Assembly: GCA_964460115.1 (NCBI GenBank)
Contig: CAYWPR010000005.1
Coordinates: 1-64,000, forward strand
DNA from: JAEUJZ01 sp964460115
Lineage (GTDB): Bacteria > Myxococcota_A > Polyangia > Palsa-1104 > JAEUJZ01
Length of the DNA: 64,000 nucleotides
Direction: 5' to 3'
The translations under genes and the position numbers were made by a program. The notes beneath the pieces are model-generated. The model saw nothing but the letters and a program-made list of their open reading frames with translations, did no database searches and was not told the origin of the DNA. Below, one piece after another: positions 63,532 to 64,000 of this stretch; the stretch's first letter is position 1, and each line of letters begins with the position of its first letter.

Positions 63532-64000
63532 ATGTGTGGAATCATTGGTTACATTGGACCGCGCCAGGCCACCGAACTTCTGATAAGCGGGCTGCGACGG
63601 CTGGAGTATCGCGGATATGACTCGGCCGGCGTGGCCGTCCTTGGCGACTCGAGCGCCGATGGTTCGCGCAGCGACGAATTGACATTGAAGGTAGCTCGCT
63701 GCCGCGGCAAGCTGGGCGAGCTCGAAGCGCTTTTGGCCAATTCGGATCCGCACGCGCTCTCGGGCCACGTCGGCATCGGGCACACTCGCTGGGCCACGCA
63801 TGGCCGACCTTCCGACGAGAATGCTCATCCGCACTGCTACAAGGGCGTCGCCGTGGTGCATAACGGCATCATCGAGAATTATTTGGCCCTCAAGCAGCAG
63901 CTTTTGACAAAGGGCCATCTCTTTCAGTCGGAAACCGATACCGAGATCATCGCGCACCTGATTTACGAAGAGCTGCAGCAAGCGCCAGCCGCGGCAGGCC
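63532..64000 (+). CDS. glmS: glutamine-fructose-6-phosphate aminotransferase (5' part)
   Basis: Makes glucosamine-6-phosphate from fructose-6-phosphate and glutamine, the entry to peptidoglycan and bacillithiol amino sugars. The visible 156 residues start MCGIIGYIGPRQATELL (Cys2 becomes the N-terminal nucleophile after Met removal), then GLRRLEYRGYDSAGVAV, HTRWATHGRPSDENAHPH and HNGIIENYLALK, all typical of the glutaminase domain. Between the first and second signatures there is a ten-residue loop (GDSSADGSRS) longer than in E. coli. The isomerase half is beyond the window edge. GAGG lies upstream of ATG 63532. Confidence 0.96.
   Translation, partial: MCGIIGYIGPRQATELLISGLRRLEYRGYDSAGVAVLGDSSADGSRSDELTLKVARCRGKLGELEALLANSDPHALSGHVGIGHTRWATHGRPSDENAHPHCYKGVAVVHNGIIENYLALKQQLLTKGHLFQSETDTEIIAHLIYEELQQAPAAAG

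Overview
The window reads as a gene-dense, GC-rich bacterial chromosome segment, most likely from the Myxococcota or a neighbouring lineage of the former Deltaproteobacteria. Clues are a SDR close to the Myxococcus C-signal protein CsgA, several short PilZ proteins of the Myxococcus paralogous type (TIGR02266-like), a Ser/Thr kinase with the HRDVSPSN catalytic loop, an Oar-like TonB receptor with an N-terminal carboxypeptidase-regulatory domain, IHF-alpha, GreB, RNase J and a eukaryote-like isoleucyl-tRNA synthetase. Species cannot be fixed from sequence alone. No rRNA, tRNA, CRISPR array, intact insertion sequence or prophage was seen.

Layout. 1-6.05 kb (minus): ileS, PilZ protein, CsgA-like SDR, greB and a CBS-less IMPDH/GMP reductase. 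6.1-15.6 kb: PilZ and DUF2911 proteins, the bacillithiol genes bshC-bshA (ATGA overlap), then a secreted PIG-L deacetylase, an unlisted 38-residue membrane microprotein and a sodium:solute symporter, followed by a stand-alone PASTA protein and a cyclic-nucleotide-binding protein. 16-28 kb: envelope and signalling genes (FecR-domain/barrel protein, ihfA, a membrane Ser/Thr kinase, a Tat-exported epimerase, a 1466-residue multi-spanning protein, a large lipoprotein with a caspase-like signature). 28.2-30.15 kb: a two-gene cassette bracketed by 131-bp diverged direct repeats that are two versions of the aroB 3' end, the mark of site-specific integration or gene-tail exchange. 30-34.7 kb (minus): aroF-aroA-aroC-aroB. 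34.9-40.8 kb: isopropylmalate-synthase-family enzyme, TonB receptor, OmpA-like protein, Nudix hydrolase. 40.9-52.7 kb: HtrA protease, rplU-rpmA, RNase J, VWA protein, msrPQ, accBC, rpsO, pnp, dut. 52.7-62.8 kb: an apparently co-transcribed series of a degenerate kinase, two giant TPR/DUF3857/transglutaminase-like proteins (one with an intact catalytic triad, one without) and clpS. 62.8-64 kb: a PilZ-like protein and the start of glmS.

How the parts fit. Much of the window is central information and precursor metabolism (translation, RNA decay, shikimate pathway, fatty-acid initiation, amino-sugar synthesis) interleaved with periplasmic or envelope proteins of unknown role and Ser/Thr-kinase style signalling. 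Tight gene overlaps (ATGA junctions at 8597-8600, 13055-13058, 28845-28848, 62453-62456 and an 8-bp overlap at 58386) support several operons. The points most worth following are the aroB-tail cassette, the hidden microprotein, and the active/inactive transglutaminase pair next to a pseudokinase.
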